From: Catelliglobosispora koreensis DSM 44566
GTDB taxonomy: Bacteria > Actinomycetota > Actinomycetes > Mycobacteriales > Micromonosporaceae
Length of the DNA: 64,000 bases
Direction of reading: 5' to 3'
NCBI RefSeq assembly: GCF_000379685.1
Contig: NZ_KB903272.1
Location: forward strand, 372,624 to 436,623
Positions 9,259 to 17,660 of the stretch are shown here, piece after piece. The position numbers were made by a program, and so were the translations under genes. The notes under the pieces were generated by a model. It saw nothing but the letters and a program-made list of their open reading frames with translations, was not told the origin of the DNA and did not search any database. Each line of letters opens with the position of its first letter. Position 1 is the stretch's first letter.

Positions 9259-9894
9259 GTGTTCGGCGCGATGGATGGACTCGTCACCAATATCTCGCTG
9301 ATCGCCGGCGTCGGTGGTGGTGTGGCGCCCGGGACCATCGTGCTCACGGGCACCGCCGGTCTCGTGGCCGGGGGGATCTCGATGGCTCTCGGCGAATACA
9401 CCAGGGTCCGCGCGCAAAACGAGCAGCTGGCCGCCGAGGTGGCTAAAGAGCGCCGCGAGCTGCATAAGAATCCGGCAGCGGAAGCCGACGAACTCGCGCA
9501 CCGCTGGATCGAGCGCGGTTTGCCCGCCGACTTGGCGCACAGCGTCGCCGACATCCTCAAGGAAAATCCTGACGAAGCGCTGAAAGTGCATGTGCGCGAA
9601 GAGCTCGGCATGGATCCCGACAGCTCCCCGAGCCTATGGCTGGCAGCGACTTCCAGCTTCCTGTGCTTCTCGGTGGGTGAGCTGATCCCGTTGCTGAGCT
9701 ATCTGCTCGGCAGCGATTCGCTGTGGCTGGCGCTGGGCATCGGCGGTCTGGGCTTGTTCATCGCAGGCGCCCTAACGGCCCGTTTCACGAGGCGGCACTG
9801 GCTCTTCAGCAGTCTGCGCCAGCTTTCGCTCGGGGCACTCGCCGCCGCGGCGACTTATGGCGCCGGCACGCTGATCGGCGTGTCGGCTACGTGA
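9259..9894 (+). CDS. VIT1/CCC1-family iron/manganese transporter-like membrane protein, 5' end uncertain
   Basis: 211 aa from GTG 9259. VIT1-family features are FGAMDGLVTNISLIAGV, GTAGLVAGGISMALGEYTRV and an acidic/charged cytosolic domain (ELHKNPAAEADELAHRWIERG). Three C-terminal TM segments follow. Conserved family sequence (VEHEHADISGGWLRPAV) continues in frame upstream to about 9184, but that frame has no ATG, GTG or TTG back to its stop at 9121. An ATG at 9131 overlapping the map stop lies in another frame. So the gene is either shortened at its N-terminus or frameshifted near 9135-9183. Predicted role: metal efflux. Confidence 0.8.
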   Translation: MFGAMDGLVTNISLIAGVGGGVAPGTIVLTGTAGLVAGGISMALGEYTRVRAQNEQLAAEVAKERRELHKNPAAEADELAHRWIERGLPADLAHSVADILKENPDEALKVHVREELGMDPDSSPSLWLAATSSFLCFSVGELIPLLSYLLGSDSLWLALGIGGLGLFIAGALTARFTRRHWLFSSLRQLSLGALAAAATYGAGTLIGVSAT

Positions 9895-10342
9895 GGTAGA
9901 AGACCCGGATCTGCCGGTTTGAGGCCCGCTTCTCATAGGTGGCGTAGGCTGGCCAGATCTCCAATGCCTTGGCCCACAACGCTGCCCGCTCGTCGCCCTT
10001 GGCCAGTTTGGCCGTAACGTTGCGCCACTTGCCTTTGATGCACACCTTCGCCTGCGGGTTGGCGATCAGGTTGTAGGACCAGCCGGGGTGCTTCGGCCCG
10101 CCCCAGTTGGATCCGATGAGGATGATGTTGTCGCCGTCGGGCACGTAGGCCAATGGCTGCAGCCGTTCTACGCCAGACTTCTTGCCGATAGTGACGATGC
10201 GCAAGGAAGGCACGAGGCCGAGCGCGACCACCCGGCCGCCGGTGATCTTCGCTAGGCCTTTGTCCAGCGGCACGATCGCCTTATTCATCTTGGCAAACCA
10301 GGCCTTGTGGCCCAGGCGCTTCACCAGTCTGCGTAATGGCAT
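9887..10342 (-). CDS. Ddn-type deazaflavin (F420)-dependent nitroreductase-family protein
   Basis: 151 aa from ATG 10342. The family core is visible: GRVVALGLVPSLRIVTIGKKSG, then LAYVPDGDNIILIGSNWGGPKHPGWSYNLIANP, with the GG...HP...W..N..A.P pattern of F420-binding split barrels. Earlier in-frame ATGs at 10354 and 10366 exist. The start is chosen for family length. It is convergent with the VIT1-like gene (8-bp overlap). A perfect 14-bp inverted repeat surrounds the start region. Substrate unknown. Confidence 0.85.
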   Translation of the reverse strand: MPLRRLVKRLGHKAWFAKMNKAIVPLDKGLAKITGGRVVALGLVPSLRIVTIGKKSGVERLQPLAYVPDGDNIILIGSNWGGPKHPGWSYNLIANPQAKVCIKGKWRNVTAKLAKGDERAALWAKALEIWPAYATYEKRASNRQIRVFYLT

Positions 10343-10371
10343 GGCGCATATCATGCCCCATGCCATTACGC
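10331..10371. repeat. Perfect 14-bp inverted repeat across the ddn-like start
   Basis: Arms GCGTAATGGCATGG (10331-10344) and CCATGCCATTACGC (10358-10371) are exact reverse complements with a 13-nt spacer. The left arm covers the chosen start codon of the minus-strand gene. In mRNA it would fold into a strong hairpin hiding the start. As DNA it could be an operator. It does not look like a terminator, because it lies at the 5' end. Confidence 0.8.
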
Positions 10372-10441
10372 GAGGGAAGCTAACCTGAGCTCCGCTCTCA
10401 TTTGCCGCCCACCTTGCCGAAAGCACGGTCCGCGGCGGGCC

Positions 10442-13090
10442 TCAGATTCTTCGCTCGATGGGCAAGCGGGCCCGCGTGAATAGTGCCGTCCCGGCCATGG
10501 CGATGACCGGCACCACAAGCACGATCAGCATGTTGCTCGCCGGGACGGTGAAGGGAATGGGCGGCGCTACCGGCCAGATGATCTTCTCGGCGTCGAACGC
10601 GTTGATAGTCACGATCAAAGTCAAAGCAATGATCAATCCCGTGAGAGTGCCGAGTAAGGCGCCCATTCCCGCGATAAGCCCAGCCGAGCTGACCGTCAAG
10701 CGGCGCCGCACCGCCGGAGCCGCCCCGACCGCGGCCAGTGTGGCCAGGTCAGCGCGGGCGTCGGCGGCCGCGAGCCCGGTGGCGATGCCCGCCGCGCCGA
10801 CAGCGATGACGACCGCCCCGATCGCGAGCAGGAGCGCGACGACATCGATGTCGCGTCGCGGCCCACGCTCGGTATAGGGGGAGATCCCTTCGCCGAGCAC
10901 ACTGAGGCGTTCCCGAAGCTGTGCCTCTTGGTCGGCCGTGGCGGGAGTCAGCGGTTTGATGACCAGGCGGTCGGGCTGGATGGTGACGTCGCTGCCGGCC
11001 AGTGCCCCGCGGGACACGATCGCGCTAGCGCCGCCTAAGCCGGTGTCCAGGGCCATCGCGGGCACTTCACGCACACTGTCTCCAATGGACAGAAGTACCT
11101 TGCCGTCTTTGACATAGCGTGCGTCATCGATGATGACGCCACTTGCGGCAAGGAAAGCCGTCGCTTTGGCCCGGTCGGCTTCGCTCAGGCTAGTGGTGAC
11201 GTCCAATGTGGACCCGTCGTCCACGATGGTGCCGACAGCCTCGTTGCGAGAGAACATAAATTTTGTGGCACAACGGGTGTCGGCTCGTGCCTGCCTCCGC
11301 AGTTCAGCCGTCATTTCATACTCGGACAGGTAGGGGCAGCGCAGTTCCGGTGGCAGCTCAAGACTCACCATGCACGGCTGGCTGTTCGATTCGCACGTCG
11401 CCTGGCTCACCGAGCGGATCGTCGCGCCCGGATAGACCTGTGTGGCGATCTGCTTGGCCTGCCCCAGGATTTGCTCGTCAGGCGTGGTGACGTAAGAGGT
11501 GATGCTCACCGATCCTGGTGGCAGCGTGGGGTTGTAGGTGGACAGCCACTGCTGCTCCGTGCTCCACAAAACCGTTCCCGTGGCCACGGCACCCGCGACG
11601 GCGGCCATGACCGCGGCGACCGCCGGCCCGGCGGAGGTGCGGTTGCGGGCCATGTCACGCAAGGCCAGTCTTGGCGCGAGGGGCAGCCATCGGCCCGCTT
11701 TCGCCGCGAGGCCGATCAGCGCTGGCGTCAGCAGCACCTGGCCGATCTCCATGATGCCCAGCCCGATCACGACCATGATCTCATCAACAATCGTGGCACC
11801 CACGAGAGCAAGCGTGGCACCGGATCCGCCGAGAACCGCGCCGGTGACGATCCAGCGCTTGCGTGACTTAACGATGCCGCGCCGTCCATTGAGGGCGGAC
11901 ACGAGGTTTTGCCTTGCCGCGATGAAAGCGGGCACGGTCGCCGCAAGAAGGCCCGTCCCCACCGCCGCCACCGTGATGAAGATCAGAGCCGAGGGAAAGA
12001 CACGCCATCCGCCTACGCGGGACCGGCTCACATCCTCAAGAATGGGCAACGCCAACGTGATGACGAGAATCCCGAGGACGATCCCAGCGACCGCCCCAAC
12101 CAGCCCCAGCACAATGCCGTCGGCAAGGACGACGCGACGAATGTGCTTCGGTTCACCACCGGCCGCCGCGATCAAAGCCAGTTCACGGTTTCGGCGGCGG
12201 GCACCCACCGCGAAGGCAGGCCCGGTCAAGAGCACGATCTCGAAGATGGCCAGCGCCGCGACAAGCCCGCCCAAAGCCAGCTCGCCGCCATCGACCCGGG
12301 GGCCGCCACCCTGGTTGTAGATGGCCGGCGGGTTGAGTGCCACCTCCCGGCTAACCACCAGCAGTCCCTTGGCGTTGAGCTGCCGCACCTGTTCCCACGT
12401 CACCGGCTGCGGGGTATCGGCCAGCCACCGCTGGAACGCGCCGTTGGCCAGCGAGGTATGCACGACCATGGCCGGGGAGAGGTCCGCCGGGTACTCGATG
12501 ATCGCGGAGACCTTAAAGGTCTGTGCGGGTTTCGTCGCCGTGACCGTGCCGCCGAGGCCGACTTCGAGCCACTCGGCGGCGGACTCGGTCAGTGCGATCT
12601 CGGTGGCGTCGCGCGGCGCCGTGCCGCGCAGAATGGTGACGCGTCCACTTTGGAGTGGATCGCCCACGTCGGTGGCGCGGCCCGTGATGCCGGCTAGCCC
12701 GCGCGGGGTGCGGACCGTGACATCGAGGTCCAGTTCGCCTAGTAGCCGGGTGCCAGAGGGCAGCAGCGCGGCCACGTCGACGGGAGGCGTTCCGCCATTG
12801 CCAATGAGCGAAGGTTGGACCTGTCCGGTGTCGTTTGCGGGCCAATATCCGTCGCCCGAGGGCTCCTGCTCGATCGGGTCCTTGCCGACGACCTGAAGGC
12901 TCGCGTCGGCGGCACCTATGCTGCGATCTAGCTTTTCCGGGGTACGGAGGTCGAACATGTCGTAGGCCGAGGCGATTCCGGTCAGCGCGGCGACCGGCAG
13001 GGCGATCATCGCGATGACGAGTGCCGCTCTTGTCTTGGCACGTAACGCTTCCCGCCGCGCGATTCGCAGCGCGGCCCACCAAGCGCTCAT
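10442..13090 (-). CDS. FtsX-like ABC transporter permease
   Basis: 882 aa. Layout: an N-terminal TM segment (RAALVIAMIALPVAALTG, about 20-40), a large extracytoplasmic domain, three TM segments near 275-400, further hydrophobic segments near 410-500, a second extracytoplasmic domain with paired Cys (ATCESNSQPC, LRCPYLSE) and three C-terminal TM segments. This is the duplicated FtsX/MacB architecture. Start ATG 13090 follows GAAGGGAG. The ATP-binding partner and a PadR regulator lie just upstream on the same strand. Substrate unknown; such systems often export peptides, lipids or antibiotics. Confidence 0.92.
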   Translation of the reverse strand: MSAWWAALRIARREALRAKTRAALVIAMIALPVAALTGIASAYDMFDLRTPEKLDRSIGAADASLQVVGKDPIEQEPSGDGYWPANDTGQVQPSLIGNGGTPPVDVAALLPSGTRLLGELDLDVTVRTPRGLAGITGRATDVGDPLQSGRVTILRGTAPRDATEIALTESAAEWLEVGLGGTVTATKPAQTFKVSAIIEYPADLSPAMVVHTSLANGAFQRWLADTPQPVTWEQVRQLNAKGLLVVSREVALNPPAIYNQGGGPRVDGGELALGGLVAALAIFEIVLLTGPAFAVGARRRNRELALIAAAGGEPKHIRRVVLADGIVLGLVGAVAGIVLGILVITLALPILEDVSRSRVGGWRVFPSALIFITVAAVGTGLLAATVPAFIAARQNLVSALNGRRGIVKSRKRWIVTGAVLGGSGATLALVGATIVDEIMVVIGLGIMEIGQVLLTPALIGLAAKAGRWLPLAPRLALRDMARNRTSAGPAVAAVMAAVAGAVATGTVLWSTEQQWLSTYNPTLPPGSVSITSYVTTPDEQILGQAKQIATQVYPGATIRSVSQATCESNSQPCMVSLELPPELRCPYLSEYEMTAELRRQARADTRCATKFMFSRNEAVGTIVDDGSTLDVTTSLSEADRAKATAFLAASGVIIDDARYVKDGKVLLSIGDSVREVPAMALDTGLGGASAIVSRGALAGSDVTIQPDRLVIKPLTPATADQEAQLRERLSVLGEGISPYTERGPRRDIDVVALLLAIGAVVIAVGAAGIATGLAAADARADLATLAAVGAAPAVRRRLTVSSAGLIAGMGALLGTLTGLIIALTLIVTINAFDAEKIIWPVAPPIPFTVPASNMLIVLVVPVIAMAGTALFTRARLPIERRI

Positions 13091-13169
13091 GTCAAAGTCT
13101 CCCTTCGGTCGCCTTTGCCATGAGGCACTAGGCACCCTGCGATTCCGGTTCGCTCGGGCGAGCCCTCGC

Positions 13170-13886
13170 TCATGCGCGGGCCGTCAGGAGGGAATCGGCG
13201 GAGGGCAATGGGCCTGAAGAGTCCACAATGGACCCATCGCGCAGGAAGATGACGCGGTCCGCCCAGGCGGCGTGCCGTGCTTCGTGGGTGACGAGCACGC
13301 CTGCCGCTCCCTCGTCGACCTTGGTGCGCAACAGGCGCAGCACCGCCTCACCGGTGGCCGAGTCGAGGGCACCGGTTGGCTCGTCGGCCAGCACCAGCCG
13401 CCGCTGGGCGATCAGCGCACGGGCGATGGCGACGCGCTGCTGCTGACCGCCCGACATCTCGTCAGGGAACCGGTCAGCGAAGCCGTCGAGGTCCACTTCG
13501 GACAGAGCGTTGAGAGCCAGCGGCCGTGCCTTGCGCAGCGAAACACCGTCAAGTTCCAGAGGCAGCGTGATGTTCTCAGCTGCCGTGAGGCTGGGGATCA
13601 GGTTGAGGTTCTGGAACACGTATCCCACGCTCGTGCGCCTGATGCGCGCTAGCTCCTTGCGGGACATCCGCGACAGGTCGTGGCCGTCGACGTGAACCGA
13701 ACCCGCGTCGGCCGCGTCAAGCCCGCCAGCGAGATTGAGCAAAGTGGACTTGCCGGAACCGCTGGGCCCCATAACGGCGATCAGCTCACCGGGCGAGACC
13801 CTGAGGGAGACGTTGTGCAAGGCCTGCACCACATTGGCTCCGGAACCGTGAGTGCGGCTAACGCCGCGCAACTCAAGCACGCTCAT
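13170..13886 (-). CDS. ABC transporter ATP-binding protein (MacB/LolD type)
   Basis: 238 aa. Walker A is GPSGSGKST, the Q-loop is YVFQNLNLIPSLT, the signature is MSGGQQQRVAIARAL and Walker B is LVLADEPTGALD, followed by the H-loop THEARHA. The residue pattern fits the LolD/MacB family that pairs with FtsX-like permeases. Its start overlaps the end of the PadR gene by 14 bp, and the permease follows after 79 bp, so padR-ATPase-permease is one transcription unit. Confidence 0.95.
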   Translation of the reverse strand: MSVLELRGVSRTHGSGANVVQALHNVSLRVSPGELIAVMGPSGSGKSTLLNLAGGLDAADAGSVHVDGHDLSRMSRKELARIRRTSVGYVFQNLNLIPSLTAAENITLPLELDGVSLRKARPLALNALSEVDLDGFADRFPDEMSGGQQQRVAIARALIAQRRLVLADEPTGALDSATGEAVLRLLRTKVDEGAAGVLVTHEARHAAWADRVIFLRDGSIVDSSGPLPSADSLLTARA

Positions 13887-14439
13887 CAGCGGTCACCCGT
13901 TCGTCGATGTGTTGGGTCACTGGGGTGACCGTGGGCCGGTGCCGGACAAGAGCGGACTCGCAGTGATCGAGCCACCTGCTCTCGGCCTCGCACTGAAAGA
14001 TCATGGCTTCGAGGACGAGCAGCCACGGCAATTCGCCGCCAGCCTGCTTGAGCTTGGTGAACTCCTGAAGTGAGCGCATCGTGGCGCTTCGCTGCGTCTG
14101 CACCACCGCGCGCACGTCGACGCCGGGTGTCGTGATGGCGAGCGCGAGCTTGATCGCCAGCTCGTCTCGCGGCCGGTCCGCCTGCGACAGCGGCGTGGCG
14201 AACCACAGCGCCAGCTCGGCGCGCCCGGCGTCGGTGATCTCGTAGGGCCGCTGACCCCCGTCGCTTTCCGGCATCCCCCGCACGAGCCCGTCTCGTTCGA
14301 GGCGACCCAGCGTGGTATAGACCTGCCCGACGTTTAGCGGCCAGGTGCCACCCGTGGACTCTTCGAATTCGGCGCGCAATTGGTAGCCGTAGCGCGAACC
14401 GCGCTCGAGCAACGCCAGCAAACCATGCCTAATGGACAT
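13873..14439 (-). CDS. PadR-family regulator of the ABC exporter operon
   Basis: 188 aa. The PadR winged helix is at residues 1-80 (GLLALLERGSRYGYQLRAEF, GQVYTTLGRLERDGLV). A Vir_AR-type helical C-terminal domain follows at about 90-175, the usual dimer and ligand-binding part. It is the first gene of the exporter operon, so it most likely represses its own promoter and is released when a transported compound binds. ATG at 14439 lies only a couple of bases from the predicted transcript start. Confidence 0.92.
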   Translation of the reverse strand: MSIRHGLLALLERGSRYGYQLRAEFEESTGGTWPLNVGQVYTTLGRLERDGLVRGMPESDGGQRPYEITDAGRAELALWFATPLSQADRPRDELAIKLALAITTPGVDVRAVVQTQRSATMRSLQEFTKLKQAGGELPWLLVLEAMIFQCEAESRWLDHCESALVRHRPTVTPVTQHIDERVTADERA

Positions 14440-14440
14440 G

Positions 14441-14476
14441 GGTACTGAGTATGCATACCGAGTATGTATCTGTAAA
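14441..14476 (-). promoter_or_regulatory. Promoter and operator of the padR-ABC operon
   Basis: Read on the minus strand, TTTACA (14471-14476) and CATACT (14448-14453) form a -35/-10 pair with a 17-bp spacer. The -10 overlaps a perfect palindrome GTATGCATAC (14449-14458), and GAGTATG is repeated at 14447 and 14460. Transcription would start within a few bases of the PadR ATG, giving an almost leaderless mRNA. A repressor on the palindrome would block the -10. Confidence 0.6.
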
Positions 14477-14480
14477 GCGG

Positions 14481-14912
14481 CTAACCCTTCTTGCCCGGGT
14501 AAGCGCTGGTCAGAGGAGTTAGGCCAGCCATCCGCCGCCAGCGGGTCGCGCGCACGGCAGCTTCCATATACGCGTTCAGGGCCGCCTTACGGTCCTCGCC
14601 CTCGCTGGCCGCGATCGCGTCCCGCCAAGTCGCCGAGACACCATCTTCGACGTGCACGGCCAGTTTCAGCGCACTGTCGCGTTCGGACACGGGGAACGGC
14701 AGCACATAGCCAGCCTGGGCTGGCTCTGGTGAGGCCTTCAGCTCGTCGAGCCGCACGACCAGGGCGTCGCGTCTGGCCTTGTGAACCGCTTCGGCGGCCT
14801 GTGCCTCGCCTTTGCCTTCCGGATCGAGGAGCACGCCGAGCCGTCCGTATGCGTAAATGGCCGCGTGCTCGGCCGCCAGGGCAGACCGCAGCCCCTTCTC
14901 ATCACTAGTCAC
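14481..14912 (-). CDS. DUF4439 ferritin-like protein
   Basis: 143 aa, all helical, starting LRSALAAEHAAIYAYGRLG, the ferritin-like DUF4439 signature with the EHAAIYAYG helix. Function is unknown in the family. It is commonly found beside the lipoprotein gene and rimP in actinobacteria, as here. GTG at 14912 is used because GGAGGTG stands 7 nt upstream; the longer ATG start would run deep into the upstream gene. The start overlaps the lipoprotein gene by 8 bp, so the two are coupled. Confidence 0.85.
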   Translation of the reverse strand: MTSDEKGLRSALAAEHAAIYAYGRLGVLLDPEGKGEAQAAEAVHKARRDALVVRLDELKASPEPAQAGYVLPFPVSERDSALKLAVHVEDGVSATWRDAIAASEGEDRKAALNAYMEAAVRATRWRRMAGLTPLTSAYPGKKG

Positions 14913-15375
14913 GCGGCAGCACCTCCAGATGACACGCCCGGGCGGCGGCAATTTCAGCCAGCAGGACAGCGCGGTATGGCGGAGCGGTCAGGCAAGCCTC
15001 CACCGCTTCCTGGTGCCCCGCCTGCTCTGCCTGGCGCACGGTTCCTGTTTGTGCACTTGGGGCGGGCTCAGGGGAGCCCGACGGGGGAGCTGGGCGCATC
15101 ACGGCGGCCAATGCCTTCGCGTGTGTCAGGTGCGTGTCGCGCAGCGGTGTCAGCGTGGCCGCGAGCTGCGGGCTAGCCGCGATAGCGGCGTCGTAGCGAG
15201 CGGCCAAAGCGACGGTGGCAGCGTGCAGCGGAGTCAGCGGATCGGGCGGCGGCGGTGGGAGTGGCTCGCGGTTGAGAAGGTCACACGCTGCGAGAACCGG
15301 AGTGACCGCGGCAATGCTGATCACCCTGCGTAACATGTCGCGCCGCGACCCGGTATGCCCCTGAAACACCGGCAA
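14905..15375 (-). CDS. Putative Tat-type lipoprotein
   Basis: 156 aa. The N-terminus has SRRDMLRRVISIAAVTP followed by the lipobox VLAAC (Cys at about residue 31), so it is probably a Tat-exported lipoprotein anchored outside. A Pro-rich linker (EPLPPPPPDPLTPL) leads into an Ala-rich helical body with HLTHAKAL and GHQEAVEACL, resembling a degenerate ferritin-like bundle like its partner gene. Its 5' end is 136 bp from the divergent rimP start. Function unknown. Confidence 0.75.
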   Translation of the reverse strand: MPVFQGHTGSRRDMLRRVISIAAVTPVLAACDLLNREPLPPPPPDPLTPLHAATVALAARYDAAIAASPQLAATLTPLRDTHLTHAKALAAVMRPAPPSGSPEPAPSAQTGTVRQAEQAGHQEAVEACLTAPPYRAVLLAEIAAARACHLEVLPRD

Positions 15376-15510
15376 AGCCTAGCGGCATCGGTTAACCCCT
15401 GGGCGGACACGTTGGGAGTGGCGAGTACGGGCAGTGAGGCTTCCAGCTGTCCACGCGAGTTACGCTCTGGTCGTCGAACTTCACACCAGCGAGCCAGAGG
15501 GGAGCCCGTC

Positions 15511-16122
15511 ATGGCACAACGTGGCCGATCTACCGGACGTCAGCCTGGCCGGCCCGCCTCTACCGGCCGGCCGCAGCGGACGGCACCGCCACCGTTACCC
15601 GCAGCGACGACAGCGCAGATCGCCGCAGTGCGTGACGTGGCCGAGGCAGCCATCGTGGCTGCTGGGTATGAGCTCGAAGCGCTTTCCGTCAAGGCGGTCG
15701 GCCGCCGGCATTTGGTCCGTGTGATCATTGACGGTGACGGCGGGCTGGGCCTGGACGTGATCGCCGACGTTTCTCGCGCCGTCTCCCAGGCGCTCGACGC
15801 GGCCGAGGAATCGGGACGCCAGCTCATCGCTGGTGAGTATCAGCTTGAGGTTTCCTCCCCGGGGGTTGACCGGCCGCTGACGCTGCCCAAGCACTGGCGC
15901 CGCAACACGGGCCGCACGGTCAAGGTCAAAGCGGGGGACCGGCAGCTGACTGGACGCATCACCAGCGCCAGCGACGACGAGGTCACCCTTGATGTCGAAG
16001 GCGTCGCCCACAAGGTCGGATACGCCGATCTGGGAGCGGGCCGGGTGCAGATTGAGTTCAGCCGGCTGGATGAGGTCTCTGATGAAGACCTCCAGGAGTT
16101 CGAAGACGAGGAGGAGCGGTGA
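15511..16122 (+). CDS. rimP: Ribosome maturation factor RimP
   Basis: 203 aa. RimP helps 30S subunit assembly. After a basic, Pro-rich N-terminal tail (1-35), the N-terminal domain carries [13 protein letters not shown] and [25 protein letters not shown], followed by [11 protein letters not shown] and the SH3-like C-terminal domain. The tail end is acidic ([14 protein letters not shown]). ATG at 15511 follows GAGGGGAG. Its stop overlaps nusA by 4 bp (GTGA), the classic rimP-nusA-infB operon. Confidence 0.95.
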   Translation: MAQRGRSTGRQPGRPASTGRPQRTAPPPLPAATTAQIAAVRDVAEAAIVAAGYELEALSVKAVGRRHLVRVIIDGDGGLGLDVIADVSRAVSQALDAAEESGRQLIAGEYQLEVSSPGVDRPLTLPKHWRRNTGRTVKVKAGDRQLTGRITSASDDEVTLDVEGVAHKVGYADLGAGRVQIEFSRLDEVSDEDLQEFEDEEER

Positions 16123-17141
16123 ACATCGATCTCGCAGCGCTGCGGGCGCTGGCACGGGACAAAGAGATCTCCGAGGAGACGATCCTGCAGGCGATCGAAT
16201 CAGCGCTGCTCACCGCCTACCGGCATACCGAAGGCTCGCATCCGCACGCCCGCGTGGAAATCGACCGGCACACTGGATCTGCGATTGTCTATGCGCAGGA
16301 GTTCGGCGAAGACGGCCATCTGGAGCGCGAGTTCGACGACACTCCGCACGACTTCGGGCGGATCGCGGCGATGACCGCCAAGCAGGTCATCTTGCAGCGG
16401 CTGCGCGAGGCGACGGACGAAGTCCACTTTGGAGAGTACGTAAACCGCGACGGCGATCTCGTCACCGGCGTGATCCAGGCACACGAAACCCGTTCTGAGA
16501 AAGGGATCGTGAGCATCGACCTGGGCAAGGTCGAAGCGGTGCTGCCGCAGTCGGAGCAGGTGCCGGGCGAGACCTACCCGCACGGCCAGCGCATCCGCTG
16601 CGTGGTCGTGCACGTGGTCAAGAGCCCGCGCGGGCCCCAGGTGACGGTGTCGCGTTCGCATCCGGCGCTGGTGAAGAAACTGTTCGCTTTGGAGGTTCCG
16701 GAGATCGCCGACGGCACGGTCGAGATCGCGTCTATCGCCCGGGAGGCTGGGCACCGGACGAAGATCGCCGTGCGCTCCGCGGTCGCCGGGGTCAACGCCA
16801 AGGGTGCGTGCATCGGCCCCATGGGCCAGCGTGTGCGAGCTGTCATGAGCGAGCTGCACGGTGAGAAGATCGACATTATCGACTGGTCGGAAGATCCGGC
16901 GGAGTTCGTGGGCAACGCGCTCTCTCCGGCGAAAGCCCTAAAAGTGGAGATTGTCGATTTGGCTGCTCGTGCGGCACGGGTCACCGTGCCGGATTATCAG
17001 CTGTCGTTAGCCATCGGCCGGGAAGGGCAAAACGCCAGGCTGGCGGCCAAACTGACAGGCTGGCGGATCGATATCAGGTCCGATGCGGCCGAGAGCGTGC
17101 CGTCTGCCAAGACCATCACGCCGGAGCCCGAAGCGCTTTAG
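16119..17141 (+). CDS. nusA: Transcription termination/antitermination factor NusA
   Basis: 340 aa, the short actinobacterial form without the C-terminal acidic repeats of E. coli. Domains: N-terminal RNAP-binding (1-110), S1 (about 115-185, [20 protein letters not shown]), KH1 (about 190-265, [22 protein letters not shown]) and KH2 (about 270-335, [21 protein letters not shown]). It modulates pausing and termination. The GTG start is coupled to rimP. Confidence 0.97.
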   Translation: MNIDLAALRALARDKEISEETILQAIESALLTAYRHTEGSHPHARVEIDRHTGSAIVYAQEFGEDGHLEREFDDTPHDFGRIAAMTAKQVILQRLREATDEVHFGEYVNRDGDLVTGVIQAHETRSEKGIVSIDLGKVEAVLPQSEQVPGETYPHGQRIRCVVVHVVKSPRGPQVTVSRSHPALVKKLFALEVPEIADGTVEIASIAREAGHRTKIAVRSAVAGVNAKGACIGPMGQRVRAVMSELHGEKIDIIDWSEDPAEFVGNALSPAKALKVEIVDLAARAARVTVPDYQLSLAIGREGQNARLAAKLTGWRIDIRSDAAESVPSAKTITPEPEAL

Positions 17142-17166
17142 GAACTTCAAGGGGTAGACTCTTGAA

Positions 17167-17478
17167 GTGATACGGCGCGCGCGTCCTCATCATGCGCATC
17201 TTCGGACGTGTGTGGGTTGCAGACAACGTGCTGCCGTTTCGGAACTATTGCGCGTGGTGGCAATCGCGTCAGTCACTGATTCGGGCTCTGCCCAATTCAG
17301 CCTCCGGCCCGATTTCCGTCGTGCGCTGCCCGGCCGGGGCGCACATGTGCATCCGGTTGCGGGCTGCCTCGCACTAGCACTGCGGCGACATGCCTTCGGG
17401 CGAGCGTTGCGGATCACCGGCGTCATTGACGCGGGTGAGCTAAGCGAAGCGATCGCCAGCCTGACAGCTGGCGCTTGA
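17167..17478 (+). CDS. ylxR: YlxR/DUF448 RNA-binding protein
   Basis: 103 aa. The YlxR signature is present: RTCVGCRQRAAVSELLRVV near the N-terminus and LPGRGAHVHPVAGCLALALRRHAFGRALR. The family is a small RNA-associated protein found between nusA and infB across Gram-positive bacteria, proposed to act as a regulator or RNase P-binding factor. GTG at 17167 gives the standard length; it lies 25 bp after nusA. Confidence 0.93.
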   Translation: MIRRARPHHAHLRTCVGCRQRAAVSELLRVVAIASVTDSGSAQFSLRPDFRRALPGRGAHVHPVAGCLALALRRHAFGRALRITGVIDAGELSEAIASLTAGA

Positions 17479-17528
17479 AACCGTAGGCGGGGCATCCGCC
17501 CTGCTGAAGGAGCAAAGGACCGACCAAC

Positions 17529-17660
17529 ATGAGCACACGATGAAGTCACTGAAATGATCAGGCTTCAAGTGCACAAGTGAGGTCGCTGCGGGACTTGCCC
17601 GTGCGGCCTCGGGATGAGGAGTGCAGTGGCAGGCAAGGCCCGCGTACACGAGCTAGCTAA
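17529..17660 (+). promoter_or_regulatory. infB leader with a chain of four overlapping mini-ORFs
   Basis: Four tiny ORFs follow one another, each start overlapping the previous stop as ATGA or GTGA: 17529-17543 (MSTR), 17540-17557 (MKSLK), 17554-17580 (MIRLQVHK) and 17577-17660 (27 codons, starting [11 protein letters not shown]). The last one reads past the infB start at 17626 in a different frame and stops 35 nt inside infB. AAGGAG at 17507 and AAAGGA at 17514 stand before the first ATG. Coupled re-initiation through the chain could set infB translation. The arrangement is seen directly; its function is inferred. Confidence 0.55.

Noticed and set aside
11538-12320. 260-codon plus-strand frame antisense to the FtsX permease
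   Set aside because: Arg/Ala/Thr-rich shadow; the permease has TM segments and a partner ATPase.
12644-13232. TCCAC-type motifs as DnaA boxes or an origin
   Set aside because: They differ from the actinobacterial DnaA box TTGTCCACA, are scattered singly in genes, and no dnaA/dnaN context is present.
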